NCBI RefSeq assembly: GCF_022430525.1
Contig: NZ_CP092520.1
Location: forward strand, 186,001-250,000
DNA: 64,000 nt
Direction: 5' to 3'
Source: Cetobacterium somerae
GTDB taxonomy: Bacteria > Fusobacteriota > Fusobacteriia > Fusobacteriales > Fusobacteriaceae
The notes under the pieces are model-generated. The model was given only the letters and a program-made list of their open reading frames with translations, was not told the DNA's origin and ran no database searches. Positions 34,718-43,558 of this stretch are shown in pieces. A program made the translations under genes and the position numbers. Each line of letters starts with the position of its first letter. The first letter of the stretch is position 1.

Positions 34718-36154
34718 ATGGATAGAGATTTAATGTCAAGACAAGAGGTAAGAGATTTAATAAGAAAATCAAAGGAAGCACAGAAAATATATGCTACATT
34801 TTCTCAAGAGAAAATAGATAGTATTATATGTTCTATAGTAGAGGGAATAAAAGGATACAGCGAAAAATTAGCTAAGATGGCTGTAGAAGAAACTGGTTTT
34901 GGAAATTGGCAAGATAAAGTTTTAAAAAATAAGTTTGCTTCAGAATATGTATATGAGTATATAAAAAACATGAAAACAGTCGGTGAATTGAAAAATGAAA
35001 ATGGAGTTTTAGAGATTGGTGTTCCTTTAGGTGTTATAGCTGGATTAATTCCATCTACAAACCCGACGTCTACAACAATTTATAAAACATTAATATCATT
35101 AAAAGCTGGAAATGGAATAGTGGTAAGTCCTCATCCAAATGCTAAAAATTGTATAATTGAAACAGCTAATCTGTTAAAAGAGATTGCAGAAAAAGCTGGA
35201 GCACCTGAAGGATTAATAGGTGTAGTAAAAACAATAACTATGGATGCAACAGAGGAGTTAATGAAACATGAAGATACAGCATTGATTTTAGCTACTGGTG
35301 GAGAAGCTATGGTAAAAGCTGCATATAGTTCAGGGAATCCAGCAATAGGAGTTGGACCAGGGAATGGGCCAGCATTTATAGAGAAAAGTGCAAATATAAA
35401 ATTAGCTGTAAAGAGAATTATAGATAGTAAGACTTTTGATAATGGTGTTATATGTGCTTCTGAACAATCTATAATTGTAGAAAAAGTGATAAGAGAACAA
35501 GTGAAAGAGGAGCTATTAGCTCAAGGTGGATATTTCTTAAATCCAGAAGAATCTAAAAAACTTTCAAATTTCATTTTAAGAAGTAATGGAACGATGAATC
35601 CACAAATTGTAGGTAAAAATGCTTTAAGACTGGCACAGATGGCGGGAATAAATGTTCCATGTGACACTAAAGTTTTAATTTCAGAAGAGTGTGAAGTTTC
35701 AAAAAGAAATCCATACTCAAGAGAAAAATTAGCTCCAATTTTAGCATTTTATGTTGAAAACAGTTGGGAAGAGGCATGTGAAAGATCTATTGAAATATTA
35801 AATGTAGAAGGAAAAGGGCATACTATGGTTATTCACTCTGAGAATGAAATGGTTATAAGAGAGTTTGCTCTAAAAAAACCAGTTTCGAGACTTTTAGTTA
35901 ATACACCAGGTGCTTTAGGTGGAATTGGTGGAACAACTAATCTAGCTCCAGCACTAACTTTAGGATGCGGTGCAGTTGGAGGAAGTTCAACTTCTGATAA
36001 TATAACTCCATTAAACCTTATAAATATAAGAAGAGTAGCTTGGGGAGTTAGAGAATTAGAAGATATAAAAGGTGAAAAGAAAAGCTGTGAAACATCGCAA
36101 GATAAATTAGAAGAGATGGTAAAGAAAATAGTAGCAGATATATTAAATAGATAG
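34718..36154 (+). CDS. eutE: EutE, CoA-acylating acetaldehyde dehydrogenase
   Basis: A 478-residue aldehyde dehydrogenase with catalytic Cys in NGVICASEQS, the nucleotide-binding GVGPGNGPAFIE and the segment LIPSTNPTSTT typical of CoA-acylating members. It oxidises acetaldehyde to acetyl-CoA within the shell. The N-terminal helix (SRQEVRDLIRKSKEAQ) and a C-terminal one (DKLEEMVKKIVADILNR) are both amphipathic; one may be the encapsulation peptide. Confidence 0.96.
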   Translation: MDRDLMSRQEVRDLIRKSKEAQKIYATFSQEKIDSIICSIVEGIKGYSEKLAKMAVEETGFGNWQDKVLKNKFASEYVYEYIKNMKTVGELKNENGVLEIGVPLGVIAGLIPSTNPTSTTIYKTLISLKAGNGIVVSPHPNAKNCIIETANLLKEIAEKAGAPEGLIGVVKTITMDATEELMKHEDTALILATGGEAMVKAAYSSGNPAIGVGPGNGPAFIEKSANIKLAVKRIIDSKTFDNGVICASEQSIIVEKVIREQVKEELLAQGGYFLNPEESKKLSNFILRSNGTMNPQIVGKNALRLAQMAGINVPCDTKVLISEECEVSKRNPYSREKLAPILAFYVENSWEEACERSIEILNVEGKGHTMVIHSENEMVIREFALKKPVSRLLVNTPGALGGIGGTTNLAPALTLGCGAVGGSSTSDNITPLNLINIRRVAWGVRELEDIKGEKKSCETSQDKLEEMVKKIVADILNR

Positions 36155-36165
36155 GAGAGGTACTT

Positions 36166-36924
36166 ATGGTTCTAACAGAGGAAAAATTAAGATCTCTTTA
36201 TAAAAAAGATGAAAATATGAAAGAGATTTCTTTAGAAAAAGGAACAATTTTAACTCCTTCAGCAAGACAATTTTTAATAGATAAAGATATAAAGGTAGTT
36301 GATAAAATAGCTGGAAAAACTGAAGAGACTAGAGAGTTTAAAGAGATAAGGAATGAAGAATCAAAACCTAAGTACAAAGGAATATTAGGAGAGCTTTATG
36401 TTGAAAAACCAGAGTATATGACTCAAATATATGGAAATGTTTTAGTAAAAAAAGATGATAAAAGAATAATTTTTAGAGGTGTAATAGATTCTTTTCAAAG
36501 TCGTTGGTTAGTTTTAATGAAGGATTTAGAAGAGGTTAAAAATGCTAAACTTCAAAAGGATTTAGAGAGTATCGAAAAATTTATAAAAAACATTTTAGTT
36601 TCAGAAGTTATAGGAGAGGCATTAGTTGATATAAAGGTTTTAGAAAAAAGTTTAGATGAGATTAGAGATATCTCTCACAATCCTAAAAAATATTTTAATA
36701 GAGAGCATCTCTTTGGAATATGTTCAAAGGATAGTTATCCAGTTATAAAATTAAATGAGATGAGAGCCTTATCTAGAGAGCTAGAGATTAAAGGTGTAGA
36801 AGCTTTTGTTAAAGAGAATGGAACAATTGAAAGAAGAGACATCCTATTAGCACTAAATAGATTAAGTAGTGCTATCTATATAATGATGTTAAGAGGGGTG
36901 ACAGGAGAGTATGGAAATCGATGA
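36166..36924 (+). CDS. eutT: EutT, corrinoid adenosyltransferase
   Basis: A 252-residue protein of the EutT family, which makes adenosylcobalamin for EutBC. The N-terminus has KGTILTPSARQFLIDKDIKV, a motif found in several eut proteins; the helical C-terminal domain includes ISHNPKKYFNREHLFG and ALNRLSSAIYIMMLRGV. The protein has a single Cys (GICSKDS), so the CCxxC metal motif of the Salmonella enzyme is missing. It overlaps the start of the pduL gene by 14 bases. Confidence 0.88.
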   Translation: MVLTEEKLRSLYKKDENMKEISLEKGTILTPSARQFLIDKDIKVVDKIAGKTEETREFKEIRNEESKPKYKGILGELYVEKPEYMTQIYGNVLVKKDDKRIIFRGVIDSFQSRWLVLMKDLEEVKNAKLQKDLESIEKFIKNILVSEVIGEALVDIKVLEKSLDEIRDISHNPKKYFNREHLFGICSKDSYPVIKLNEMRALSRELEIKGVEAFVKENGTIERRDILLALNRLSSAIYIMMLRGVTGEYGNR

Positions 36925-37558
36925 GATTGTAAAATTAGTAAAGGATGCTGTAGAAAAAGAGTTAAATCAAAAAGAATATAAAAATATGAAAAGAATTCCA
37001 ATAGAAGCTTCAGGTAGGCATATTCACCTTTCAGAAGAGGATGCAGAGATTTTGTTTGGAGAGAGATATCAGTTTAATAAAGTGAAAGATCTATCTCAAC
37101 CAGGTCAATATGCTTGTAAGGAAAGAGTTAGACTAGTTGGTCCAAAAGGGGTAATAGAAGGAGTAATAGTTTTAGGACCATTTAGAGGAAGTACTCAAGT
37201 TGAACTTTCATTAACAGATGCTAGAACTTTAGGTGTAACTCCTGTTTTAAGAGAATCTGGAAGCACAAAAGATACTCCAGGAATTTTAATAACAAATGGT
37301 GATAGATACTTAAAGTTAAAAGAGGGAGTAATAGTAGCTAAAAATCATATTCATATGACAGAAGAAGATTCAAGAAGGTTAAACTTAAAAGATAAGGATA
37401 AAGTAAAAGTAAAAATTTGTGGTAGTTTAAGACCAATGATTTTTGAAGATGTTGTTGTGAGAGTGAATAATAGATTTTCTCTAAATATGCATATAGATTA
37501 TGATGAGGCCAATGCTTGTTTTTTAACTAAAGACTCTTATGGAGAAATTTATGAATGA
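36911..37558 (+). CDS. pduL: PduL-type phosphotransacylase
   Basis: A 215-residue phosphotransacylase of the microcompartment type, with two half-domains carrying the metal-binding motifs SGRHIHLSEED and KNHIHMTEEDSRRL. It converts acetyl-CoA to acetyl phosphate and recycles CoA inside the shell, taking the place of EutD. The N-terminal MEIDEIVKLVKDAVEKEL is a likely encapsulation peptide. It starts within eutT and overlaps the next gene by 8 bases. Confidence 0.95.
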   Translation: MEIDEIVKLVKDAVEKELNQKEYKNMKRIPIEASGRHIHLSEEDAEILFGERYQFNKVKDLSQPGQYACKERVRLVGPKGVIEGVIVLGPFRGSTQVELSLTDARTLGVTPVLRESGSTKDTPGILITNGDRYLKLKEGVIVAKNHIHMTEEDSRRLNLKDKDKVKVKICGSLRPMIFEDVVVRVNNRFSLNMHIDYDEANACFLTKDSYGEIYE

Positions 37559-38147
37559 AAATGATTTACTAGATATTATAAGAAAAGAGATAGAAAAGTA
37601 TATAAGAGAAAAAAATGATTCACAAGAACAAAATATAAAAGAAAAAATAACTCTTTTGGGAGAGGATTTAATACTTAAAGAGGAGTTAGAAAAAAGATTT
37701 GAGATTTCAGATGAAAGCAATAAAATAGTAGTTTTTTCATTGGAAATTGATGAGTTATTTTCCATTTCAAATGCAACATATATAAATCCAAAAACAGAGT
37801 TGATAATAAAATCTCTATTAAAAAATAAAAATATATATTTAATAGAGGAGGGAATATCTTGGCGAAGTTATAATTGTGAAATTAAAAAAATAACCGATAA
37901 GTATTTGTGTTATGAAAAAGAATTGAAAGACATGGGAATAAAAATTATTAAAAAAATTGAAATTCTTGATCATTTGGATAATACTAAAAGGAAAAAATAT
38001 TTTGACAAAAAAGTTATGACTCTAAAAGATGTGAAAGAGATAGAAAGAGAAGCAACAGATGAGATAGTTGTTTCAGATAAAATCTTTATAACAGACTCAG
38101 CCAAAGAATATTTAAAAAATTCAGCTTTAGAAATAAAAAAAGGGTGA
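37551..38147 (+). CDS. Conserved eut-operon protein of unknown function
   Basis: 198 residues from ATG 37551 (GGAG 7 bases before it, ATGAATGA overlap with pduL). An amphipathic N-terminal helix NENDLLDIIRKEIEKYI resembles the encapsulation peptides of EutC, EutQ and PduL. The C-terminal VVSDKIFITDSAKEYLKNSA resembles the N-terminal motif of EutT and the 88-residue protein downstream. It looks like the hypothetical ethanolamine-utilisation protein found in Firmicute eut operons (memory-based match). Function unknown; probably luminal. Confidence 0.7.
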   Translation: MNENDLLDIIRKEIEKYIREKNDSQEQNIKEKITLLGEDLILKEELEKRFEISDESNKIVVFSLEIDELFSISNATYINPKTELIIKSLLKNKNIYLIEEGISWRSYNCEIKKITDKYLCYEKELKDMGIKIIKKIEILDHLDNTKRKKYFDKKVMTLKDVKEIEREATDEIVVSDKIFITDSAKEYLKNSALEIKKG

Positions 38148-38151
38148 TTTT

Positions 38152-38403
38152 ATGGTTATAGGAAAGATTATTGGAAATGTTTGGGCAACAAGGAAAGATG
38201 AGTCTTTAAATGGTTTAAAATTTATGATAGCTCAACTTGAAAACGGAGAAAAAATAGTTGTATGTGATTATATTGGAGCTGGAACAGGAGATATGGTTCT
38301 TATAACAAAAGGAAGTGGAGCAAGAAAAGTTTTAGAAAATGAAAGTATACCAATTGATGCAGTAACAATTGGTATTATAGATGGATTTGAGGAAGGTGAA
38401 TAG
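38152..38403 (+). CDS. eutN: EutN pentameric vertex protein
   Basis: An 83-residue protein of the EutN/CcmL family with the characteristic start MVIGKIIGNVWATRKDESLN and the GAGTGDMVLITKGSGARKVL segment. Pentamers cap the vertices of the microcompartment shell. Directly followed by the next gene with no spacing. Confidence 0.96.
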   Translation: MVIGKIIGNVWATRKDESLNGLKFMIAQLENGEKIVVCDYIGAGTGDMVLITKGSGARKVLENESIPIDAVTIGIIDGFEEGE

Positions 38404-38670
38404 ATGAAAAAGAAACTTATTACCTTGGAAAATGTAGAGGAGTTTATAGTAGGAGATGAATTAAATATGTCAAAAGATATGATTCTTCTTCCTAAAGTAA
38501 ATGATTATTTAAAAAATAAAGGGGTAAAAATTAGATATGTATCTGATAGTTGTAAAAGTTTAGAAGAAAGAATCAAATTGATTTTGACTAAAGATTTTAA
38601 TATATCAGATGAAAGAGTAATCGGTGAAGTTTTAAAAAAAGTTAAAGGGGGTATAAATAATGGGTATTAA
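38404..38670 (+). CDS. Small eut-operon protein with ITPxA-like motif
   Basis: An 88-residue protein immediately after eutN. Its central MSKDMILLPKVNDYLKNKGV resembles the N-terminus of EutT and the C-terminus of the 198-residue protein; the remainder is helical and charged. I recognise no family. It may be a cargo adaptor or the detached N-terminal module of a EutQ/EutT-type protein (inference). It overlaps eutH by 11 bases. Confidence 0.65.
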   Translation: MKKKLITLENVEEFIVGDELNMSKDMILLPKVNDYLKNKGVKIRYVSDSCKSLEERIKLILTKDFNISDERVIGEVLKKVKGGINNGY

Positions 38671-39748
38671 TGAAATTATCATTTATATAATGGTTTTATT
38701 TATGGTAATTGGAGCAATTGATAAGTGTTTAGGGAATAAATTTGGTTATGGTGAGAAGTTTGAAGAGGGAATTATGGCAATGGGTGCTCTAGCTCTAGCA
38801 ATGGTTGGAGTAATATCACTTGCTCCAGTATTAGCCAAAATACTTCGTCCAATAATTTCTCCAGCTTATACAATGCTTGGGGCAGACCCAGCAATGTTTG
38901 CTACGACATTATTGGCAAATGATATGGGTGGATATCCACTAGCAATGGAGCTAGCTCTTTCACCTGAAGCTGGAAAATTTGCAGGGTTAATACTAGGGGC
39001 AATGATGGGACCAACTCTTGTATTTACAATTCCAGTTGCACTTGGAATAATTGAAAAAGAGGATAGACCATACTTGGCAAAAGGTATATTAGCAGGTATG
39101 ATTACAATTCCAATTGGTTGTTTAGCAGGTGGATTAACAGCAGGATTCTCATTAGAGTTAGTGCTTTCAAATATACTTCCAATAATAATATTCTCAGCAT
39201 TAATATCTTTAGGTCTTTGGAAAATGCCTGAAAAGATGACTAGTGGATTCACAATTTTTGGAAAAGGAGTAGTTATCGTTATAACAATTGGATTAGCTGC
39301 ATCAATAATTGAAACATTAACAGGAATCGTTGTTATCCCAGGAATGGCTCCAATAACAGATGGTATTGAAATTGTAGGAAGTATTGCAATCACACTAGCT
39401 GGTGCATTCCCGTTAGTATTATTCTTAACAAAAGTTTTAAATAAACCACTTACAAAACTTGGAGAGTCATTGGGAATGAATGAAAAAGCAGCAGCAGGAT
39501 TAGTAGCAACACTTGCTAACAATATCCCAATGTTTGGATTAATGAAAGAGATGGATAAAAAAGGTAAAGTAATAAACGTAGCATTTGCTGTAAGTGCGGC
39601 TTTCGTATTTGGAGATCACTTAGGGTTTACTGCAGGAGTAGATTCGCAAATGATATTCCCGATGGTTGTTGGAAAGTTAGTTGGTGGAGTAACAGCAGTT
39701 ATTTTAGCAAAATTTATGTTCAGAAATATAGAGGGTGAAGCAAAATGA
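38660..39748 (+). CDS. eutH: EutH ethanolamine permease
   Basis: A 362-residue integral membrane protein with about ten hydrophobic segments and EutH-specific sequences: CLGNKFGYGEKFEEGIMAMG, NDMGGYPLAMELA and FVFGDHLGFTAG. It imports ethanolamine. Its start lies within the preceding small gene, with AAAGGGGG as ribosome binding site, and its end overlaps eutQ by 4 bases. Confidence 0.96.
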   Translation: MGINEIIIYIMVLFMVIGAIDKCLGNKFGYGEKFEEGIMAMGALALAMVGVISLAPVLAKILRPIISPAYTMLGADPAMFATTLLANDMGGYPLAMELALSPEAGKFAGLILGAMMGPTLVFTIPVALGIIEKEDRPYLAKGILAGMITIPIGCLAGGLTAGFSLELVLSNILPIIIFSALISLGLWKMPEKMTSGFTIFGKGVVIVITIGLAASIIETLTGIVVIPGMAPITDGIEIVGSIAITLAGAFPLVLFLTKVLNKPLTKLGESLGMNEKAAAGLVATLANNIPMFGLMKEMDKKGKVINVAFAVSAAFVFGDHLGFTAGVDSQMIFPMVVGKLVGGVTAVILAKFMFRNIEGEAK

Positions 39749-40191
39749 TAAATATAGATGAGTTAGAACTAGAAAAAATAATCAGAAAAGTTATAGAAAA
39801 AGAGTTAAGAGGAGAGAAAAATATAAAGTATGTAGATCCATCTGGTGTAGCTGTTGTAAAAGCTGAAAAGATAGAGAAAGTTAAGTTTGATACAGGAAAT
39901 CCTCAAGATCAAGTTTATGTAACAGATTTATTCTCTTTAGAAGAGAGTCCTAGAATTGGTGCAGGTATGATGGAGATGACAAAAAGTACTTTCGATTGGA
40001 CATTAAATTATGATGAAATTGATTACGTAATAGAGGGTAAATTAGAAATTGTAATAGATGGAAGAACAATTACAGGGGAAAAAGGAGATGTCCTTTTAAT
40101 TCCAAAGGGATCAAGTATAAAGTTTAAAGCTACAGAATATGCTAAGTTTATCTATGTTGTCTATCCAGCTAACTGGATGGAACAGAAGTAG
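39745..40191 (+). CDS. eutQ: EutQ cupin protein
   Basis: A 148-residue protein: N-terminal amphipathic helix (DELELEKIIRKVIEKEL, a probable encapsulation peptide), then a cupin domain with GAGMMEMTKSTFDWTLNYDE and GDVLLIPKGSSIKF. EutQ relatives have been reported to act as acetate kinases, giving ATP from the acetyl phosphate made by PduL. The longer N-terminal domain of enterobacterial EutQ is absent. Confidence 0.92.
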   Translation: MINIDELELEKIIRKVIEKELRGEKNIKYVDPSGVAVVKAEKIEKVKFDTGNPQDQVYVTDLFSLEESPRIGAGMMEMTKSTFDWTLNYDEIDYVIEGKLEIVIDGRTITGEKGDVLLIPKGSSIKFKATEYAKFIYVVYPANWMEQK

Positions 40192-40199
40192 GTGGGGTT

Positions 40200-41318
40200 A
40201 TGAGAGAATATTTCATAAAACCAAAAATAAAATCAGGTGAAGATTCTTTAGACTGTTTAAAAACATTAAAATATTCAAGTTACCTTATAGTAACAGATAA
40301 AGCTATGGTAGATTTAAAAATAGTGGATAAAATTTTAGAGAAATTACCTAAAGATTCAAAAGTAAAAATATTTAAAGATGTAACTCCTAATCCAACAGTG
40401 GAAATAGTTGAAAGAGGGTTAAAAGAGATTGTTTATTTTTCTCCACAGTGTGTAATTGGTTTAGGTGGTGGTTCGCCAATAGATGCTTGTAAAGGTATTT
40501 TATATTTTAATTTAAAAATAGAAGATGAACTGAGAATAAAAAGAGAGAAGCCATACTTTATAGCAATACCAACAACAAGTGGAACAGGATCAGAAGTTAC
40601 ATCATATAGTGTTATAACTAAAGGAGATAAAAAAATTGCACTGGCTAATGAGGAGATGTTACCAGATTTAGCAATATTAAATCCAGAGTTTATGAAAACA
40701 CTTCCATCTAAAATAATTGCAGATACGGGTATGGATGTTTTAACTCATGCACTAGAGGCTTATGTTTCTACAATAGCAACACCATTTACAAATTCATCAG
40801 CTAAAGAAGCTATAAAAATTATTAAAGAGAATTTGGTAAATCACTTTAATAATCCACAGTTGCTGCTTCCAAGAGAAAATGTACAGTATGCTTCTTGTAT
40901 GGCAGGAATAGCTTTTAATAACTCATCTTTAGGTATTAATCATAGTGTAGCACACTCTATTGGAGCGAAGTTTCACATATCTCATGGAAGAGCTAATGCT
41001 ATAATAATGCCATATATAATTGAAGTTAATACAAAAGCTTGGAATAAATATAGTGAGCTTGCAAAACTTTTAGATTTTAATCCAACTGATGATGAAAATG
41101 GAAAAAATCTATTTAATGGATTTGTAAAAAAACTAAAGGAAAATTTAGGAATAGAAAAATCTTTAAAAGATTTAGGTATAAACTTTGAAGAGTTTAAAAT
41201 TAAAATTCCAGAGATATTAGAAGATATAAAAGGAGATATATGTACAGAGTATAATCCAAATAGATTAACTGATGAGGATTATATAAAGCTTTTATTGAAA
41301 ATTTATTTTGGAGAATAA
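40200..41318 (+). CDS. eutG: EutG iron-type alcohol dehydrogenase
   Basis: A 372-residue group III (Fe-dependent) alcohol dehydrogenase. NAD site GLGGGSPIDACKG, PTTSGTGSEVTSY, and metal ligands in DTGMDVLTHALEAYVS and GINHSVAHSIGAKFHISHG. It reduces acetaldehyde to ethanol to regenerate NAD within the compartment. Last gene of the eut operon, followed by a strong terminator. Confidence 0.94.
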   Translation: MREYFIKPKIKSGEDSLDCLKTLKYSSYLIVTDKAMVDLKIVDKILEKLPKDSKVKIFKDVTPNPTVEIVERGLKEIVYFSPQCVIGLGGGSPIDACKGILYFNLKIEDELRIKREKPYFIAIPTTSGTGSEVTSYSVITKGDKKIALANEEMLPDLAILNPEFMKTLPSKIIADTGMDVLTHALEAYVSTIATPFTNSSAKEAIKIIKENLVNHFNNPQLLLPRENVQYASCMAGIAFNNSSLGINHSVAHSIGAKFHISHGRANAIIMPYIIEVNTKAWNKYSELAKLLDFNPTDDENGKNLFNGFVKKLKENLGIEKSLKDLGINFEEFKIKIPEILEDIKGDICTEYNPNRLTDEDYIKLLLKIYFGE

Positions 41319-41352
41319 TATAAAATGGCGTGATATCCACGCCATTTTTATA
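41318..41352. terminator. Bidirectional terminator between eut and flavodoxin units
   Basis: The AAAATGGCGTG/CACGCCATTTT stem with loop ATATC has A/T runs on both sides, so it serves the eut operon and the minus-strand unit ending at 41353. Confidence 0.9.
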
Positions 41353-41481
41353 TTAATTACTTGCCCCTTTAAAACTACTTTTTTTCATCTCTTTTAAAAA
41401 CTCTTGAAGTTCATTTTTCTCATTATCTGTTACAGAAGAGATATCTTTATTCAAAAGTTCAATAAATCTATTTTTTGACAT
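41353..41481 (-). CDS. 42-residue small protein downstream of flavodoxin
   Basis: A short frame with ATG at 41481 and a strong GGGGAGTG site (41494-41487), 18 bases after the flavodoxin stop and ending at the terminator. It begins MSKNRFIELLNKDISSV and continues with an acidic then basic helix (EKNELQEFLKEMKKSS). It is soluble, charged and probably helical. No family recognised; the good ribosome site, operon position and terminator support it being a real gene. Confidence 0.7.
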   Translation of the reverse strand: MSKNRFIELLNKDISSVTDNEKNELQEFLKEMKKSSFKGASN

Positions 41482-41499
41482 ATAATCACTCCCCATAAG

Positions 41500-41976
41500 T
41501 TATTTAAAATTAACAATCCACTTTTCAATTCTTTCATCTGTTAAGTTACTTTGATTTGACTCATCAATAACTAAACCAATAAACTTATCATTTTCAATAG
41601 CTGTTGACTCATCAAAAGAGTATCCGTCAGTTGAAGTTAATCCAACAATAGTTGCATTAGCCTCAGTTGCAGCAATATATAAATCTCTCATTCCATTAAC
41701 GAAACTAGAAGAGAAAGCCTCTTGATCTCCAACTCCAACAATTCCAATTTTTTTTCCAGCTAAATTTAAACTTTTTAATTTTTCCAAAGGTCCAATCCAA
41801 TCATCCTGTATATCTCCTATTCCCCAAGTAGAAGTTGCTAATATAGCAGTATCAAATTCTAAAATCTTTTCGATATCACCTGCGTGAAATACTTTTGCGT
41901 TTAATAAACTTCCTAATTTTTCTGCAACTTGTTCAGTAACTCCAGTAGTACTTCCATAAAATATACCAATATTCAT
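41500..41976 (-). CDS. Flavodoxin
   Basis: A 158-residue flavodoxin of the usual length. The FMN phosphate loop GSTTGVTEQVAEKL is at the N-terminus, STWGIGDIQDDW and VGVGDQEAFSSSFVNGM form the FMN-binding loops. It carries low-potential electrons in the cytoplasm. It has AAGGAGG upstream and a promoter of its own, and is cotranscribed with the 42-residue gene. Confidence 0.95.
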   Translation of the reverse strand: MNIGIFYGSTTGVTEQVAEKLGSLLNAKVFHAGDIEKILEFDTAILATSTWGIGDIQDDWIGPLEKLKSLNLAGKKIGIVGVGDQEAFSSSFVNGMRDLYIAATEANATIVGLTSTDGYSFDESTAIENDKFIGLVIDESNQSNLTDERIEKWIVNFK

Positions 41977-42006
41977 AAATAAACCTCCTTAGTAATTGTT
42001 AAGATG

Positions 42007-42035
42007 ATTATATAATAAAATATTTTGAAAATCAA
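42007..42035 (-). promoter_or_regulatory. Promoter of flavodoxin gene
   Basis: Minus strand TTGATT (42035-42030), a 17-base spacer and TATAAT (42012-42007). Confidence 0.75.
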
Positions 42036-42051
42036 GATATTTTTAAATAAA

Positions 42052-42084
42052 AAAATAGAAGAGTTTTTAAAACTCTTCTAAAAA
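42052..42084 (-). terminator. Terminator after sulfatase gene
   Basis: TAGAAGAGTTTT and AAAACTCTTCTA pair with a minimal loop, followed on the minus strand by a T run; it lies just past the sulfatase stop. Confidence 0.8.
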
Positions 42085-42089
42085 TTATT

Positions 42090-43541
42090 TTACAGATAGT
42101 TAATGATTCTATAAAGCCAATTTGCTAAAGGATCTTTAATTTCAACCATTTCACAATAAAGTTCTTTTAACATTTGTTTTTTAAGATCTTTAAATTGCTC
42201 ATCATAGAATAAGTTATTAATCTCTTCAGAATCTTTCTCTAAATCATAAAGCTCACAAAGGTCAGTTGCATTAAAAACAATTTTATATCTTTCGTTTCTC
42301 CACATTCTTTGTTCAAAAGATACGAAGTGACCAGAAAGTTGTCCTAAAATTCCATTTCTTTTATTGTATGCTTCGTTTCTTAGTAGTGGAAGAAGAGATT
42401 TTCCATCGAAGAAATCAGAGTAATTACCATTGATAAGATCACTACATGAAGGAGTTAAATCATGTAAGTAAACCATGGCATTTTCTCTCTCTCCCTTTCT
42501 AGGAGATTTAGGATCTTTTATAATCATTGGAATTCTATAGGTAGTTTCAAACATAAACTCACCTTTTTCAATCATCTTGTGAGCTCCCATAGCATCTCCA
42601 TGATCAGCAGTAACTGTTAAGAATAGATCATCATAAAGTCCTTCATTTTTCAGGAATTGGAAGAAATCTCCAAGAGCATCATCAATTAAAGTTATATATC
42701 CCCAGAATTTAGTTATAACCTCTTTCCATCTATCTTCACTAGCATCCCACATCCCCCACATTTGAGAGATACTTTTATAGTGGTTTGGCTTATTTTTTAA
42801 AGGTTCATAGAAACTTTTATCAAGAGTTACATCATCAGGACTATACATAGAGTAATAAGGTTCTGGAACTACACATGGAGTATGAGGTCCCCAGAAGTTC
42901 ATCCAAATAAAAAATGGTCTTCCCTCTTTCTTAGCTTGTAAGATCTCTTTTTTAGCTTCGTCAACTACAAAGAATGGTAGAGTAGCTTCTTTAGGACAAT
43001 GAAGTTTTCCACAAAGTTCCTGTACTCTAAGATGAGGGTTTTCTCCGAAATATTCATCTGTAACTTTAGGAGTTTCAAATCCTTTTTCTTCTAACCATTT
43101 TACATATCTATCCTCTTTTTTAGGTCCTTGATCAAAAACCATATTCTCATAAACATTACTTCCAGGGTACCCATATCCATCGAAGTTATGACCAATAAAT
43201 CCAAAGTCTTTAGGTAAAATATTTCCTCCAACATGCCACTTTCCAATATATATTTTTTTATGGTCTTTTAAATCTGAAATTATATTTGGATTGTTTAAGC
43301 TAGGATCTTGTACCTCAGCTTTTTCAACATTTCTAATTATCTTATGATTTGTTGGCATTTGCCCTGTAAAAAGTGATGTTCTTGCTGGACAACAAACAGA
43401 TGCGGGAGTATATGCCCTATCAAAAATAACTCCTTCATCAGCTAATTTATTCATATTAGGAGTTTTAACAATATTATGCCCATAACACCCCAACATATCA
43501 GTACGAATTTGATCTAATAAAATAATTGCTATATTTTCCAT
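42090..43541 (-). CDS. Sulfatase, Cys-type
   Basis: A 483-residue sulfatase without a signal peptide. The N-terminal metal site LLDQIRTDMLGCYG, the modification motif CCPAR (CxPxR in SVCCPARTSLFTGQ, about residue 50) whose first Cys becomes formylglycine, HVGG in IGKWHVGG and DHGDAMGAHK are all present. It hydrolyses sulfate esters. A cytoplasmic Cys-type sulfatase in an anaerobe needs the radical-SAM enzyme anSME, which is not in this window. The gntR gene lies 17 bases upstream and a divergent symporter suggests import of the sulfated compound. The substrate is unknown. Confidence 0.9.
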   Translation of the reverse strand: MENIAIILLDQIRTDMLGCYGHNIVKTPNMNKLADEGVIFDRAYTPASVCCPARTSLFTGQMPTNHKIIRNVEKAEVQDPSLNNPNIISDLKDHKKIYIGKWHVGGNILPKDFGFIGHNFDGYGYPGSNVYENMVFDQGPKKEDRYVKWLEEKGFETPKVTDEYFGENPHLRVQELCGKLHCPKEATLPFFVVDEAKKEILQAKKEGRPFFIWMNFWGPHTPCVVPEPYYSMYSPDDVTLDKSFYEPLKNKPNHYKSISQMWGMWDASEDRWKEVITKFWGYITLIDDALGDFFQFLKNEGLYDDLFLTVTADHGDAMGAHKMIEKGEFMFETTYRIPMIIKDPKSPRKGERENAMVYLHDLTPSCSDLINGNYSDFFDGKSLLPLLRNEAYNKRNGILGQLSGHFVSFEQRMWRNERYKIVFNATDLCELYDLEKDSEEINNLFYDEQFKDLKKQMLKELYCEMVEIKDPLANWLYRIINYL

Positions 43542-43558
43542 CTACTACTCCTTTAAAT

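Noticed and set aside
38866-39522. Long open frame of 218 codons on the minus strand opposite eutH
   Set aside because: It lies entirely within eutH, has no ribosome site, and its composition mirrors the antisense of a hydrophobic protein.
26100-41318. Adenosylcobalamin riboswitch in the eut cluster
   Set aside because: No B12-box-like conserved sequence was seen in any of the gaps, which are all short.
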